Shown here in pieces: positions 37,564 through 46,524 of a stretch of DNA of 64,000 bases. A program made the translations under genes and the position numbers. Positions within the stretch are counted from its first letter, which is position 1; each line of letters opens with the position of its first letter. Under the pieces are notes generated by a model. It searched no databases and was not told the origin of the DNA. It saw nothing but the letters and a program-made list of their open reading frames with translations. Location of the stretch: NCBI RefSeq assembly GCF_013204795.1, contig NZ_JABMKW010000017.1, positions 558,001 to 622,000 on the forward strand, written 5' to 3'. Origin of the DNA: Pedobacter panaciterrae (GTDB lineage Bacteria; Bacteroidota; Bacteroidia; Sphingobacteriales; Sphingobacteriaceae).

Positions 37564-39153
37564 TTAATAACCTGCGTTTTGGACTAAATTTGTATTAGCA
37601 ATAAGATCTGCAGATGGTATCGGGAACAAATTCCTTGTATCAGATACTCCGGTACCAGCTTTAGCACCACCTTTAAATGGCCATACATACGAAGCATTTG
37701 TATATTTACCATAACGGATTAAATCTGTTCGACGAAAACCTTCCCAATACAACTCCCTGGCTCTTTCATCCAAGAAAAAAGGAATTGATAGAGAGGCCAC
37801 ATTTCCGGAAGTGTTACCATAAGCACGTTCACGTAGGTTATTTACATAAGTAAGGGCCTGAGCTGCATTACCGCCAGAGCCTCCTCTGGTAACAGCTTCG
37901 CTATAAATCAAATATTGTTCAGCCAGGCGGAATAATGGAAAATCAAGAGAAGAAAACTTGCCCTCAATCGAAGGAGCTGGAACCCCTGCTGAGTTTACAT
38001 TTCTAAATTTAGTAACTCTTAAACCATCAGAGAAAACACCCATTTCATCGTTGGCAAGCTTTGTTCCAAAGAACATCGCTCTTTTATCAGTGTTACCGCT
38101 GTAATCTCCAAAAATCAGAGGAAGGGGGTTCTTAGTACGGTTGCCCGCCCACCCACCGGTTGGCACACCAAAAGAAGCGGGGTTCATATCTCCATTGATA
38201 GCTGCGTTGATAAGATATGTTGTTCCTCCATCATTCTGAGTATGAATGCCATCATAATTAATGGTTAGAATTAATTCATTTTTACTTGTAACGTTATTAT
38301 CTGTTAGAAATAGGTTTTTATAAGTACTGGCAAGAGAATAACCGCCATTAATAACTTTACTCGAATAGGTAATTGCTTCTGTGTATTTTGCCGTGCCGGT
38401 GTATATTTCTGCATTTAGATATAGCCTTGCCAATAGGGCCCAATCAGCACCTTTATCAGCTCTGCCGTATTCATTCGTTTGGGCATCAGCAAGATCAGAT
38501 TCAATTGCTTTTAGTTCTGATTCAACATAATTAAACAAGTCTGTACGCTTGATTTGTTTAGGCGGAACTTTACCAATAACATCGTTTTCAGTTATAAACG
38601 GAGGATTCCCAAAACCATCTAATAATACCCAATACTGAAATGCTCTTAAGAATCGGGCTTCGGCGCGGTATTTCTGAATAGCCGTAGCATCAGCCCCTGA
38701 AATCCCTCTTGATGAAAGTTTCTCTGGTGTACTTTCACGAAGGAATTCATTACAAACAGTAATCTGATAAATACTGCGTGAATATAACCCTCTTAAAAAT
38801 GTAGTTTCTGAAGTCCAGGTCATCTGATTCAAATCAGGAATTCCAGTATCATTCCAAGAACAAATTGCTTCATCTGAAGTTAGCTCTTGCGACATCCAGA
38901 ACAATCTTAAAAAATCGGTAAAACCAGGATTCAGGCCACCTATATCACTTTCAGCAGTTGCGCCACTTGAATGGGTTAAGGCATAGCTTGCATACAATTT
39001 CACCAATTCTTGCTTATAACCTGCCGGTGTTGAATAAACGCTGGACGCTATTTGATCATTGGTGGGTGTTAAGTTCAAATCACTCTTCTTACATGAAGAA
39101 ACAGACAGCCATACAATGGTTGAAACTGCTAATACTTTATATAAATTTTTCAT
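37564..39153 (-). CDS. susD: SusD-like outer-membrane glycan-binding lipoprotein
   Basis: 529 aa. Lipoprotein signal ending SVSSC (Cys21). The RagB/SusD tetratricopeptide scaffold is evident from EARFLRAFQYWVLLDGFGNP and the C-terminal ERARELYWEGFRRTDLIRYG and FPIPSADLIAN. It forms the lid of the SusC transporter, 13 bp downstream of it. Gene name used in the functional, Sus-like sense. Confidence 0.93.
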   Translation of the reverse strand: MKNLYKVLAVSTIVWLSVSSCKKSDLNLTPTNDQIASSVYSTPAGYKQELVKLYASYALTHSSGATAESDIGGLNPGFTDFLRLFWMSQELTSDEAICSWNDTGIPDLNQMTWTSETTFLRGLYSRSIYQITVCNEFLRESTPEKLSSRGISGADATAIQKYRAEARFLRAFQYWVLLDGFGNPPFITENDVIGKVPPKQIKRTDLFNYVESELKAIESDLADAQTNEYGRADKGADWALLARLYLNAEIYTGTAKYTEAITYSSKVINGGYSLASTYKNLFLTDNNVTSKNELILTINYDGIHTQNDGGTTYLINAAINGDMNPASFGVPTGGWAGNRTKNPLPLIFGDYSGNTDKRAMFFGTKLANDEMGVFSDGLRVTKFRNVNSAGVPAPSIEGKFSSLDFPLFRLAEQYLIYSEAVTRGGSGGNAAQALTYVNNLRERAYGNTSGNVASLSIPFFLDERARELYWEGFRRTDLIRYGKYTNASYVWPFKGGAKAGTGVSDTRNLFPIPSADLIANTNLVQNAGY

Positions 39154-39166
39154 TCTATTTCTCTAA

Positions 39167-42145
39167 TTAAAAACCAACATTAAAACCTAAAGTATATGTT
39201 CTTGGTCGTGGATACAGGTTATAATCAATCCCTAGAATTGATTCCGGATCCAGGCCTTTATACTTTGTAACTACGAATACGTTCTGACAATTAGCCGATA
39301 TACGCAAAGTCATATTATTACTTTTGGATATTCTTCCTGCGTCGAAAGCAATCCCGGCATTATCCATCTTTAAAAAAGATGCATTTTTTATATAATAATC
39401 ACTTAGGTACTGGTTATTAGTAAAGTTTGTATTATAGATATCGGTAGTGGCATTGTTTATCAAACCTGTAGGGCTTAGGATATTTCTTTTAACACCAAAA
39501 TTTGAAGAAACATTATCATAGATGTAATTGCCTAGATTAGCTCTTAGAACTGTGCTTAAAGTCCATTTTTTGTAATTGAAAGAAGTATTAAAACCAAATG
39601 TGAATTTAGGATCAGGTGCTTTGTAGAAATACTGGTCACCCGTATTAATAATACCATCTCCATTTAAATCTGCATAAACACCCTCCAGTGGTTTATCATT
39701 TGAGTCGTAAACTTGTTTATACACATAAAAAGAACCCGGAATCTGGTTGATTGCATTGTATTTTAGGTTTATTCCTGTACCACCTGTGATACCACCCGCA
39801 TCAATTATAAACTTAGGGTCAGGGTTTAGAGAAAGATTGGTTACCTTTCTTTTATTGTAGGCAGCATTTACTCCAAAATCCCAGTTGGCATTTTCACCTT
39901 TGATTACCGAAAAGTTCAAATTAACCTCTGCTCCTCTTACATCCATATTACCAACATTGGTTAACAACCTGTTGTTAAAATTGGTTCCAGAAGGAATATC
40001 AACAGTCGATAATAGATCTTTTGTTTTTTTATAATAAACATCAATCCCACCATAAATGCGTCCATCAAAGAAACCGTAGTCTAAACCAGCGTTATAGGTT
40101 GTAGTGGTTTCCCATCTTAAATCAGGATCGTAAGCTGCTGGTGTATAATAGTCGTAAAGAGTATCTCCAATCTGGTATTGTCCTTGCCCGGTATTTGAAT
40201 AGTACTTTGACAAATAATTGTAGTTACCAATTCCATCTTTATTTCCGGTTTCTCCATAACTTAATCTCAATTTCAAGTCAGACAAAACTTTACTGTCTTT
40301 AAGAAAATCCTCGCCAATTATTCTCCAGGTAAAACCTACAGAAGGGAAATAACCCCAGCGATTTTCTTCTGCAAATCTCGAGGAACCATCGGCACGCATA
40401 GTTGCTGATAGAATATATTTATCTGCAAGGGTGTATACAAACCTGCCATAATATGAAAGCAATTTTTCACGCTCTACTGCAAACGGGAAAGTTGGCGTTG
40501 ATATAACTTCTCCGGTACCTTTGTAACTAGCAAAGTTATATGTAGTAGATGAGTTGTCATAATATCCATAACCTGCAGTTACATCGAACTTGCTTTTAAT
40601 ACTTTCGACATATTTGGCATAATTTAAATAGAACTCGGAAACTTTATTTCTTTGAGTGCCTACTGATCGTGTAAAGGAGCCTTGTGTGGCTGCACTCTGA
40701 GCTGCATATATTGGCACACGAACGGTTCCATAACCTTTTGAAACATCATAGCCTAAATTAAGGTTAGCGTGTAATTCAGGTAAAAAATGAAAAGAGTAAT
40801 CGAATTGCGCGTTACCAAAGCTTCTCTCAGTTTTTCCGTTATTATCTTTTAATCTGATCAATCCAACTGGATTTCTTGGCGCATTCGGATTAGGAACATC
40901 CCCCTGAATCCATTCAAAATAGTTACCGTACTTATTCTCTGCATAAACTGATTGGGTAGGATCAAATTGGATAGCATTTTGTATCGCATCCTGATTTGCA
41001 AAATGAGCTTCTGTTAATGATCCTTTTAAATTCAGGTCAATTTTCAGGTGGTCACCAAATAACTTTGGTGAAATTCCGAACCCACCAGTAGCGCGTTTTA
41101 ATCTGTCTGTTATTAGCAATCCTTTTTGGTCTAAATAGCCCCCAGAAACCCTATATGGCACTCCATGGAAAGCTCCAGAAAGACTTAAATTATTATCTGT
41201 TGTGAATGAATTATTATAGATTTCATCTTGCCAATCCGTATTGGAATTCCCTAGCAAAGCTTTAAATGTATGATCAGGATTGTCATCATATTTAACATCT
41301 GGATTATCATTAACAACTGTTCTTATCTGATCGGCAGAAAGTACTCCTACTTTTTTTGCAATAGTTGCATATGAATTATTTGTGCTGAAATTAATTACCG
41401 GCGTACCTGCAGAACCCTTTTTAGTAGTGATCAAAACTACTCCATTAGAAGCCCTTGATCCATAAATTGCCGTTGCATTTGCATCTTTTAGTACAGTAAA
41501 GCTTTCAATCTCATTTGGGTTTATTAACGCAAGTGGACTTGGAGCATTACCAATAGTATTACCACTTAATGGCACCCCATCAATTACAATAAGGGGGTCA
41601 TTACTTGCATTAAGAGATGCCCCCCCTCTAATCCTAATAACACTTCCAGCACCGGGTGCCCCACCATTTGAGGTAATGTTTACACCCGAAACCTTGCCTT
41701 GGATTAACTGCTCTGGGGTAGTAATTGCTCCTTTCTGGAAATCTTTGGCACTAACAGTGGTAATTGATCCTGTTAGGTTCTTCTTCTCCGAAGTACCATA
41801 ACCGATTACAACCACTTCGCTAAGATTTTGAGCGTCTGGCTTTAAATTAAAATCTACATTCGTGTTTCCGCTGATAGTAACCTGCTGATTAAGGGTCTCA
41901 TAACCTATGTAGGTAACAGTAACAATTACAACACCATTCTTTAGCCCACCTAGCTGAAAAATTCCAGTGGCCGGAGTAGTGGTACTTTTATTTAAACTTT
42001 TGATCTGTATTGATGCTCCTGGCAAAGGCAATCCAGTTTCATCGAGCACTTTTCCAGTTAGTGAACTGGTTTGTGCATTTGCTGCAAAAACAGCTAGTGT
42101 TAAAAGCACCAGAAGACAGTGCTTCGTAAGGTAAAATACTTTCAT
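39167..42145 (-). CDS. susC: SusC-like TonB-dependent transporter
   Basis: 992 aa. Signal peptide to residue 25 (ANAQ), CarboxypepD_reg-like domain (about 27-112), TonB-box/plug region with SEVVVIGYGTSEKKNLTGS and the SusC signature GAGSVIRIRGGASL and DPLIVIDGVPL, then the beta-barrel ending in a C-terminal Phe (TLGFNVGF). Imports bound maltodextrin through the outer membrane. First gene of the operon after lacI; has no N-terminal STN domain, so it is not expected to signal to an anti-sigma factor. Confidence 0.95.
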   Translation of the reverse strand: MKVFYLTKHCLLVLLTLAVFAANAQTSSLTGKVLDETGLPLPGASIQIKSLNKSTTTPATGIFQLGGLKNGVVIVTVTYIGYETLNQQVTISGNTNVDFNLKPDAQNLSEVVVIGYGTSEKKNLTGSITTVSAKDFQKGAITTPEQLIQGKVSGVNITSNGGAPGAGSVIRIRGGASLNASNDPLIVIDGVPLSGNTIGNAPSPLALINPNEIESFTVLKDANATAIYGSRASNGVVLITTKKGSAGTPVINFSTNNSYATIAKKVGVLSADQIRTVVNDNPDVKYDDNPDHTFKALLGNSNTDWQDEIYNNSFTTDNNLSLSGAFHGVPYRVSGGYLDQKGLLITDRLKRATGGFGISPKLFGDHLKIDLNLKGSLTEAHFANQDAIQNAIQFDPTQSVYAENKYGNYFEWIQGDVPNPNAPRNPVGLIRLKDNNGKTERSFGNAQFDYSFHFLPELHANLNLGYDVSKGYGTVRVPIYAAQSAATQGSFTRSVGTQRNKVSEFYLNYAKYVESIKSKFDVTAGYGYYDNSSTTYNFASYKGTGEVISTPTFPFAVEREKLLSYYGRFVYTLADKYILSATMRADGSSRFAEENRWGYFPSVGFTWRIIGEDFLKDSKVLSDLKLRLSYGETGNKDGIGNYNYLSKYYSNTGQGQYQIGDTLYDYYTPAAYDPDLRWETTTTYNAGLDYGFFDGRIYGGIDVYYKKTKDLLSTVDIPSGTNFNNRLLTNVGNMDVRGAEVNLNFSVIKGENANWDFGVNAAYNKRKVTNLSLNPDPKFIIDAGGITGGTGINLKYNAINQIPGSFYVYKQVYDSNDKPLEGVYADLNGDGIINTGDQYFYKAPDPKFTFGFNTSFNYKKWTLSTVLRANLGNYIYDNVSSNFGVKRNILSPTGLINNATTDIYNTNFTNNQYLSDYYIKNASFLKMDNAGIAFDAGRISKSNNMTLRISANCQNVFVVTKYKGLDPESILGIDYNLYPRPRTYTLGFNVGF

Positions 42146-42639
42146 ATTTGGGCTCGTTTTTTAGTGTAATATTTGGTTAATGTTAACAGTATGTAACAGT
42201 TATGGTAAATTTACAAGCGCACTTGACAAATCAAAATTTTATATCATATTTTTTTTTAACACCATATTTTATACTTCAAAACAATAAAAATAGCTTTATA
42301 AATTTGCAAGCTAATTTTCCATAAAACAACCTAAAAAATTAATAATTATTTGATTATAAATAATTTACAAATTAAAATAAAGCTATTTAGTGTATATTTT
42401 ACACTTACATATTTTTGATCATTTCTTCGGGAACGTTACCGGGAACGTTCCCGAAGTTTTCAACATATTTTACTGCCGCTCCTTATGATTTGGAATGAAA
42501 TTCTGCGTGAAATCAGAAAATCGCCATTTTTTTTTGAAAAAAAAAAGCAAAATAGACCATAAAAAGCAGCTCTGTTTTTTCGTTAAAAAGTATCGTTTTT
42601 TGGATGCTGGATCGTTACTCTTTTTATTCAGGTTTTACC
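42146..42639. promoter_or_regulatory. Regulatory region between lacI and susC
   Basis: A 494-bp non-coding, AT-rich stretch holding the susC promoter. It contains the operator at 42425-42456, a 12-bp inverted repeat AAATAGCTTTAT (42288-42299 and 42377-42388) and the short palindrome AGTGTA/TACACT (42389-42405). T9GA10 at 42527-42546 lies downstream of lacI. No exact TAnnTTTG box was found, so the promoter may depend on an activator. Confidence 0.6.
42425..42456. promoter_or_regulatory. LacI-type operator upstream of susC
   Basis: A 13-bp inverted repeat CTTCGGGAACGTT (42425-42437) and AACGTTCCCGAAG (42444-42456). Within it CGGGAACGTTCCCG (42440-42453) is a perfect 14-bp palindrome with a central CG, as LacI-family operators have, and GGGAACGTTACC (42429-42440) is a near copy. 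GC-rich in an AT-rich surrounding. Confidence 0.75.
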
Positions 42640-43650
42640 TCAGATTTCGGTCGATCTTCTCTTGATTAGTTTTGAATTAAGGACGATCTTTTCATTTGGA
42701 TTTACCGAGGATGGATCTTCTAGCATTTTAAACAAAAGCAAGGCTGCTTCGACACCAATTTTTGTAGCCGGCTGTGTAACTGTTGTTAATGAAGGGTTCA
42801 ATAAAGGAGCAATCTCCAAACTAGAAAAGCCTATTACTTTGAGCTCCTCAGGAACAGAAATTTTTAAATCATAACAAGCGTAATAGGTTGCAAATGCAAG
42901 GCGCTCAACGGAAGTAAAAACACCGTCGGGTTTTAACTGTGTAAGTACCTTTTTCAAAATCACATTATTTTTTGGGTAGCTGTTTGTACAATCAATTATA
43001 AGGTCTTCATCGTAAGGTATCTTATATTTTACTAATGCATCTATATATCCCTGCATCCTAAATTTACCTATAGAAAGGTTTTTATTGATAACCAGATAAG
43101 CTATACGGGTACATCCTTGCTTAATCAAATGTTGGGTAGCAGAAAAACTACTGTCATAATCATTAGTAATTACTCTGGGTGTAATAATATCTTCGTAAAC
43201 ACGATCAAAGAAAACAAGAGGTAAACGTTTTTGCGTAAGCTCATTTAAATAATTATGGTCATTAGCCTCACCTGAAACAGACATTATAATTCCATCTGCC
43301 CTCCCATTATGTAAATGTCTGATAAAAGATACTTCTTTTTGGTAATCGTCATCTGTAGCATAGATCAGAATGTGGTAGCCCTTTTCTCTTGCTACACGCT
43401 CTATTCCATGTATAGCCTGAGAGAAAAAGTTATTTGCCATCTCAGGAACAATTACTGCAATAGTTCTGCTTCGCTGCTCTCTTAAATTGCTGGCATGGTG
43501 ATTAGGCTGATAATTTAGCTCCTTTGCCATCGTTAATATCCGCTCTTTCGTCTCTTTACTAATATCGCTATTATCTCTAAAAGCTCTTGAAACTGTTGAA
43601 GTTGATAAATTTAGTGCCTTAGCTAATTGCTTTATATTAACGTTATCCAT
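42640..43650 (-). CDS. LacI-family transcriptional regulator
   Basis: 336 aa. N-terminal helix-turn-helix NIKQLAKALNLSTSTVSRAF with hinge LNYQPNHHASNLR, then a periplasmic-binding-protein-like sensor domain (about 62-336: TIAVIVPEMANNFFSQAIHG). Located upstream of susC in the same direction and most likely controls the maltodextrin operon through the palindrome at 42425-42456. The effector is presumably maltose or a maltodextrin (inference); repressor or activator cannot be decided. Confidence 0.93.
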   Translation of the reverse strand: MDNVNIKQLAKALNLSTSTVSRAFRDNSDISKETKERILTMAKELNYQPNHHASNLREQRSRTIAVIVPEMANNFFSQAIHGIERVAREKGYHILIYATDDDYQKEVSFIRHLHNGRADGIIMSVSGEANDHNYLNELTQKRLPLVFFDRVYEDIITPRVITNDYDSSFSATQHLIKQGCTRIAYLVINKNLSIGKFRMQGYIDALVKYKIPYDEDLIIDCTNSYPKNNVILKKVLTQLKPDGVFTSVERLAFATYYACYDLKISVPEELKVIGFSSLEIAPLLNPSLTTVTQPATKIGVEAALLLFKMLEDPSSVNPNEKIVLNSKLIKRRSTEI

Positions 43651-43826
43651 CCAATTTTAATGATTTATATAGAATCACTAATTCACGGTAAATATAGATG
43701 AAAATCTAAACTCATAGTATTAACGTAATTAAATAATATAACGTTTACACCATGTCTGCATATTTATGGTACATTAGCTGAATATCATAGGGATATAGAC
43801 AATATTAAGAAGAGGGAGAACAATTC

Positions 43827-44975
43827 ATGACGAAAAAGGTCAAGTTTACTAATGCCAATAAATCTGCATTTTATGCAACTGTACGTTCAAGAGTTGATGC
43901 TTACTTTACTGAAAACAATGTTTCTACCTATGCAAATGGACAAATGTGGTTTAAGGCGTATTTTTTTCTTACAGGTCTAATAGGTACATACTTATTAATT
44001 CTTACTGCAAGTTTAAGCCTCCCTATTATGCTTTTACTAGCTATTATTTTAGGTATGTTTGGTGCTTTTGTCGGGTTTAATGTTTGTCATGATGCCATCC
44101 ACAAGGCACTTTCACCTCACTTGGCAGTTAATAAAATCTTCAGTTTTGTTTTTAATCTAATTGGTGCAAGCCCATATGTTTGGAATATATGCCACAATAT
44201 TGTACATCATACCTATACCAATATTGCAGGACATGATGAAGATATTGATGTGGCGCCAGGTCTAATTCGTTTTTCAGATGCTGAAACTGTTAATAGAGTT
44301 CAGCGTTATCAACATTTTTATGCATTTGTACTTTACAGCTTTGCTATGCTATCTTGGGTATTTAGAAAGGACTATAAAAAATTCTTTCAAAAGAAAATAG
44401 GTGAGCATGTTTTAACACACCCAAAAATTGAATATTTTAAGCTTTTTTTTTACAAAGGAATCTATTATTTCCTATTTATAGTCCTACCGTTAATAATACT
44501 TGACGTCACCTGGTGGCAATTTCTAATTGGGTTTTTAGCAATGCAATTTTCACAGGGACTTGTATTAGGCCTTGTTTTTCAATTAGCGCATGTGGTTGAA
44601 GGCACAAGCTTTCCAAATCCGGATACCCATGGCAATATTGAAGAGGCCTGGGCTGAGCATCAAATGAGAACAACAGCCAACTTTGCAACAGACAGTAAAT
44701 TAACTAGCTTTCTATGCGGAGGATTAAATAGACAAATAGAACACCATCTTTTTCCTAAAGTATGCCATATACATTATCCTGCCATTGGTGGGATTGTTAA
44801 GGAAACCGCAGCAGAATTTGGATTACCTTACATCGAAAGTTCCACTTTTGGAGCAGCATTGGTATCCCATTACAAGACACTTCGCAAATTGGGAAAAGAA
44901 ACTTATGCTGAAAACAAATACATTAATAAATCTTCCTGCTTATTTACCCGGAAAGTGTCTGCAGCATATCTATAG
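43827..44975 (+). CDS. Membrane fatty-acid desaturase (acyl-lipid/acyl-CoA front-end type)
   Basis: 382 aa with four or more membrane helices. The three iron-binding histidine boxes are HDAIH (88-92), HNIVHH (123-128) and QIEHH (303-307); the Q in place of the first His of box 3 is typical of front-end desaturases such as linoleoyl-CoA desaturase homologues. It should introduce a cis double bond in fatty acyl chains, altering membrane fluidity. Lone gene, divergent from lacI. A cytochrome b5 domain is not fused. Confidence 0.92.
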   Translation: MTKKVKFTNANKSAFYATVRSRVDAYFTENNVSTYANGQMWFKAYFFLTGLIGTYLLILTASLSLPIMLLLAIILGMFGAFVGFNVCHDAIHKALSPHLAVNKIFSFVFNLIGASPYVWNICHNIVHHTYTNIAGHDEDIDVAPGLIRFSDAETVNRVQRYQHFYAFVLYSFAMLSWVFRKDYKKFFQKKIGEHVLTHPKIEYFKLFFYKGIYYFLFIVLPLIILDVTWWQFLIGFLAMQFSQGLVLGLVFQLAHVVEGTSFPNPDTHGNIEEAWAEHQMRTTANFATDSKLTSFLCGGLNRQIEHHLFPKVCHIHYPAIGGIVKETAAEFGLPYIESSTFGAALVSHYKTLRKLGKETYAENKYINKSSCLFTRKVSAAYL

Positions 44976-45022
44976 CGTACTTTAATGTGGCTATCGTAAC
45001 CTTTAGTTTTAAATAAGTGGGA

Positions 45023-45055
45023 ATCGTCATTCCGAAGCAAATTCAGAATGACGAT
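45023..45055. repeat. REP-like palindrome between convergent genes
   Basis: Arms 45023-45036 and 45042-45055, 14 bp with one mismatch, loop 5 nt; outer stem ATCGTCATTC. It lies between the convergent desaturase and phosphoesterase genes and lacks a T-tract. The CGTCAT core is shared with 11146-11181. Confidence 0.7.
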
Positions 45056-45077
45056 ATTATCCTACAGTAAGTATACC

Positions 45078-46490
45078 TTAAACAGTTATTTCTTTCTTAT
45101 ACTCAGTTCCAAAACGATCCTTAACTACCACCCTAACCCTTTTTACAGATGGTTTAAAATGAGCAACAAATAAGTGATCAGTCTGGTTTGGTTCAACAAA
45201 CTTTCTCGGATTCGGCAATTCAGGTCCCTTGTAAAGTTCAATTGCCATAGGATCAAGGCCCAATTGATGCTCCATTAAGCCTAGAGTCTCTCCATCAAGA
45301 TAATAACTTACAGTCCATTGAGGATCCCAATTCCACACATTCACAATCAATCGCATCTGATCTGTAAGTTTATCCACATACAATCGCATTTGTTCGTTTC
45401 TATCTTCTCCGGTAGCTTTATAATACCACTTTAACTGATTCCCTTCAACATTGTATACCCCATACCCCCTGGGTGTTCCGTCTCCACAGATCGGGCCAGT
45501 CCACCATGCTCCGCATACGGCTCCATGATTATGTTCAAAGATGCCATTGGAAATGTTATTGGCATTCACATGGGTGTGCCCAGACATAATGTGTACATTA
45601 TCATATTCTTTTAAAAGAGCATAAAAATCAGTATTATTTTTTACTTGGTTATAAACCGGTATATGGAGGTTGATAATTAACAAACTGTCTTTAGATACCT
45701 GTTTAAGATCTTTCTCTAACCAGTTGAGCTGATCTTCTGTTATGAAACCATCGTATTCCCTCTCATTGCCCAGATAACGCACATCGTCCAGTACAACGTA
45801 ATGTGCCTGTCCCCGATTAAATGAATAATAGGTTGGCCCATACATTTCCTTGAAGGTTTTATCCGAAGTTTCATCTCCTCCCATACGGTAATCCATATCA
45901 TGGTTTCCTAGTGCCTGAAAAAACGGAATGTTCATCTGGCTCACCGCTTCATTATAATTTTTGAACAGTGTGAGATCGTCCCATACCAGATCACCTACAC
46001 CGATGCCATGAACTAGGGTATCTTTTGGAAAAGACGCAATCAGCTGCTGAACATCAGGCACAGTAGTGTTCATCATCTGCGCCACATCCTTTTTATTCTT
46101 AACCTGAGGATCTGCCCAAATGATAAAAGTATGTTTATCATCTTTTACCTTTAGCGGTTGCAACACGAAATCATATTCATTTTTGCTGCCCAACTTCTCA
46201 TATTGTCTGGCAACATTATAATCAGTTTTAAATTCATATCCTGAAGGGGTACTCATAAAGATACTGCTGGCTCTTTCATGAGGTGTAATCGAATAATTTC
46301 CACTTGAATCTGTAAGCACCACCGAAAATCCATCAGAAACAGCAACATTAGCAATTCCCTTCTTTCCCGAACTTACTTTGCCGCTTATAGTTTTATTCCG
46401 CTTTAAATTATCAAAAGCGCTTGATTTTAGTGTAATAAAGGCACAGCCCGTAATTAAGCCAAAGCTTTGTATAAAGGATCTTCTATTCAT
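45078..46490 (-). CDS. Calcineurin-like phosphoesterase with N- and C-terminal accessory domains
   Basis: 470 aa, exported: the N-terminus MNRRSFIQSFGLITGCAF has a twin-arginine-like RRSFIQ motif and a Cys that could be lipidated. An N-terminal beta domain (about 35-110) is followed by the metallophosphatase core with WADPQVKN, GVGDLVWDD, ALGNHDMDYR and MSGHTHVNAN, the metal-binding motifs, and a C-terminal beta domain (about 310-470). This three-part form is frequent in Bacteroidota SusCD loci. It hydrolyses a phosphate ester; substrate unknown. Last gene of the sigma/FecR-linked locus, 34 bp after the DUF5689 gene. Confidence 0.9.
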   Translation of the reverse strand: MNRRSFIQSFGLITGCAFITLKSSAFDNLKRNKTISGKVSSGKKGIANVAVSDGFSVVLTDSSGNYSITPHERASSIFMSTPSGYEFKTDYNVARQYEKLGSKNEYDFVLQPLKVKDDKHTFIIWADPQVKNKKDVAQMMNTTVPDVQQLIASFPKDTLVHGIGVGDLVWDDLTLFKNYNEAVSQMNIPFFQALGNHDMDYRMGGDETSDKTFKEMYGPTYYSFNRGQAHYVVLDDVRYLGNEREYDGFITEDQLNWLEKDLKQVSKDSLLIINLHIPVYNQVKNNTDFYALLKEYDNVHIMSGHTHVNANNISNGIFEHNHGAVCGAWWTGPICGDGTPRGYGVYNVEGNQLKWYYKATGEDRNEQMRLYVDKLTDQMRLIVNVWNWDPQWTVSYYLDGETLGLMEHQLGLDPMAIELYKGPELPNPRKFVEPNQTDHLFVAHFKPSVKRVRVVVKDRFGTEYKKEITV

Positions 46491-46524
46491 CTTCTATTTC
46501 AATCATTATAATTCAATTGGCTAT

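Noticed and set aside
42527..42546. T9-G-A10 stretch after lacI as a terminator
   Set aside because: A pure A/T foldback lacks the GC stem needed for an intrinsic terminator; probably just homopolymer sequence.
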